From Firmicutes bacterium UBA6811 (lineage in GTDB: Bacteria > Bacillota > SHA-98 > UBA4971), in the NCBI GenBank assembly GCA_002452295.1, contig DKEX01000072.1:12665-35281 (forward strand): a stretch of 22,617 nucleotides of DNA, in the 5' to 3' direction. The notes beneath the pieces are model-generated. The model made no database searches. It worked only from the letters and a program-made list of their open reading frames with translations, and was not told where the DNA came from. The position numbers and the translations under genes were made by a program. The stretch's first letter is position 1; every line of letters begins with the position of its first letter. Positions 21,044 to 22,617 of this stretch are shown here, one piece after another.

Positions 21044-22313
21044 CGAGCTCCCTGGCCCCGGCCGTCCGGTCGTCAGCAAGAGCGGAGAACAGCCTGAGGT
21101 AGTCCGCCAGGTGGCGTGTGGAGAGGAACCTCCGTCTCACGTGCTCTTTTCCGGCAAGGCCCATCTCGCGCGACGCCTCCGGATTCCTGAGGAGGCAGAG
21201 GATCCGCTCCGCGCACTCGTCCACCGAGTTCACCAGGAAGCCTGACCTGCCGTCCTCGACCTGCAGGGGGATCCCACCTACATTGCCGGCGACCACCGGC
21301 CGGGCTTTCCAGAGGCCCTCGGACACGGTGAGACCGAAGCCTTCTCGGATGGACTTCTGCACCACCACGTCGCACGCGGTCTGGAAGGCGTTCACATCGG
21401 CGTTGCCGACTCCGTTCTGATTGGACAGGATATGCACATCGGGATCTCCCGCTGCGTGCTCCACGGACATCCTGTAATACGCAATGCCCTCTGGGTCGTC
21501 GGCAGCCATCGACCCGATGAGGGCGAGCTGTACGCCTGGTATCTCGCGCCTTACCATGCGATACGCGTCGATGACCCCGAGCGGGTCCTTCCACGGGTCG
21601 AACCTGGACACCTGCACGACAAGGGGCCGTGAGGGATCGATGCCGTAACCGGCCACGATGTCCTTGCACGAACCTCCAGGCATCTCCACGTTTTTCGGGC
21701 TGAGAGGATCGATGGAGGGTGGGATCATCACGGCGCGCGGCACCGCAAGGCCCCCCTTGGCGTACTCCGTCATGGTGAATATCGCTGCATCGTAGCGTTC
21801 CACAAAGGGCTTCATGAGGCTCCACGCCTCTTCGGCCGGGCTCGAGAGGTCGATGTGGCACCGCCAGATCCACCTGGTTTTCGGCCCGAACCTGTCGTGC
21901 AGATGGTTGATGAGCGGGGCAGGCTGCGGGTCGTGGATCACCACGAAGTCGGGGCTTCCTGCGAAGTTGGCGGCCTCGTGCTCGTTCGTGGCAAGATACG
22001 TCTCCAGGCCGGAGTGAAGGTCCTGCCCAGCCATGCCCTGGAGCGCGTTGTGCAGCCCCTTCGTGAAATCGAAGAAGGGCGACGGGGCCTCGATCACCGT
22101 CCACGTGGCAGCAAGGCCGATATCCCTCATGAGGGGGACGAGCGTATAAAGGATCTCCGCCACTCCGCCGCCGTAGGCCGTCGAGTTGATGTGCAGCACC
22201 TCCGCACCCCTGAAGGGCTCCGCGAGCGCCCTTATCTCCTCGATCGTATCGTCTCCGGCGACCCGTCTGTAGTTATCCAGCGATTTTGCTGCGGTTTTGA
22301 TCTTCTTTGCCAT
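21036..22313 (-). CDS. treT: TreT-like trehalose glycosyltransferring synthase (GT4 glycosyltransferase)
   Basis: TreT makes trehalose from a nucleoside-diphosphate glucose and glucose. The 425-residue product matches the family length and its GT-B fold motifs: HINSTAYGGGVAEIL, VIHDPQPAPLI, WIWRCHIDLS, VVQVSRFDPWKDP and EGFGLTVSEGLWKARPVV (nucleotide-sugar binding). The ATG at 22313 is chosen because MAKKIK is a normal N-terminus. Starts further out (22349 or 22358) would add a run of nine arginines encoded by a hexamer repeat. GGAG lies 10 nt before the chosen start. Trehalose would fit stress or spore protection. Another GT4 trehalose synthase subtype is possible. Confidence 0.88.
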   Translation of the reverse strand: MAKKIKTAAKSLDNYRRVAGDDTIEEIRALAEPFRGAEVLHINSTAYGGGVAEILYTLVPLMRDIGLAATWTVIEAPSPFFDFTKGLHNALQGMAGQDLHSGLETYLATNEHEAANFAGSPDFVVIHDPQPAPLINHLHDRFGPKTRWIWRCHIDLSSPAEEAWSLMKPFVERYDAAIFTMTEYAKGGLAVPRAVMIPPSIDPLSPKNVEMPGGSCKDIVAGYGIDPSRPLVVQVSRFDPWKDPLGVIDAYRMVRREIPGVQLALIGSMAADDPEGIAYYRMSVEHAAGDPDVHILSNQNGVGNADVNAFQTACDVVVQKSIREGFGLTVSEGLWKARPVVAGNVGGIPLQVEDGRSGFLVNSVDECAERILCLLRNPEASREMGLAGKEHVRRRFLSTRHLADYLRLFSALADDRTAGARELAV

Positions 22314-22320
22314 TTTCCAT

Positions 22321-22344
22321 CGTCTCCGTCTCCGTCTCCGTCTC
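22321..22344. repeat. Hexamer repeat (4 x CGTCTC) at the treT ribosome-binding site
   Basis: Four perfect copies of CGTCTC on the plus strand read as GAGACG, giving repeated GGAGAC on the treT sense strand. The closest GGAG is 10 nt before the ATG and is probably the Shine-Dalgarno. Copy-number change would move spare Shine-Dalgarno copies but keep this one. Confidence 0.8.
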
Positions 22345-22617
22345 CGCATGCTTATCACGTTTTCCAGGACTGTTATCCATCGCGGGCCGCCATATCCATC
22401 GGGCCTCTACGGCTCCTGCCCGCACACACAATACGTGGGTGATGGCTGCATTGCCACGCCCAGCCGTGCTTTTGGTACCGCCTGCTACCTGACGTGGCGT
22501 CCGTCCGCGGGTCCACCGAGGTCCGCCCGGGAGGCCCGAAGGAGCCGCGCGGACCGCACGGCCGATGAGGTCCGGGAAACCTGAACTGCCGGGCCAGGAT
22601 ATCGCGTGAGGACTACT
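22345..22617. other. Region upstream of treT, no gene recognised
   Basis: About 270 bp to the end of the window contain only short frames without recognisable products on either strand. The treT promoter should lie here, but I could not identify a convincing -35/-10 pair. Confidence 0.4.

Overview
The window is GC-rich bacterial chromosome from an endospore-forming, probably anaerobic member of the Bacillota. Three genes for alpha/beta-type small acid-soluble spore proteins (SASPs) place it there. A HutP-family protein, an indolepyruvate:ferredoxin oxidoreductase and frequent GTG/TTG starts preceded by strong purine-rich Shine-Dalgarno (SD) sequences fit the same picture. I cannot name a genus from sequence alone.

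Layout. Positions 15-758 (minus strand) hold a weak hypothetical ORF and a HutP-family RNA-binding regulator. Positions 865-1402 are a regulatory region. It has two divergent promoters sharing a palindromic -35 box, a remnant of a SorC-family regulator, and two GCAC-N4-GTGC dyads 20 bp apart. Positions 1486-11804 (plus strand) are one long, tightly packed bacterial microcompartment (BMC) operon. Its order is: SorC regulator, CoA-acylating aldehyde dehydrogenase, BMC-H, PduL phosphotransacylase, PduT-like BMC-T, an unassigned protein with a EutT/EutQ-like N-terminus, a second BMC-H, BMC-P, PduS/RnfC-like flavo-iron-sulfur protein, RpiB-like isomerase, two more BMC-P, and a large fusion ending in deoxyribose-phosphate aldolase (DeoC). 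This is the gene content of a sugar-phosphate-utilizing (SPU) BMC.

Inferred metabolism. Deoxyribose 5-phosphate is cleaved by DeoC to acetaldehyde and glyceraldehyde 3-phosphate. The dehydrogenase makes acetyl-CoA and NADH, and PduL converts acetyl-CoA to acetyl phosphate and recycles CoA. No alcohol dehydrogenase is present, so reducing equivalents may leave through PduS and the Fe-S cluster expected in the PduT-like trimer. Amphipathic encapsulation-peptide-like helices are visible on DeoC (N-terminus), PduL (N-terminus) and the aldehyde dehydrogenase (C-terminus). The most unusual parts are the 544-residue DeoC fusion, the RpiB paralogue lacking the usual catalytic Cys, and the unassigned 135-residue protein.

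Positions 12108-22313 are ordinary chromosomal genes: a SASP (minus), a two-gene chromate-type transporter, iorA-iorB, a HisJ-like PHP phosphatase, two SASPs, a small zinc-ribbon protein, a coenzyme A disulfide reductase-rhodanese fusion, and convergent to it a TreT-like trehalose synthase (minus). Several strong hairpins separate these units. No tRNA, rRNA, CRISPR array, insertion sequence or prophage was seen.
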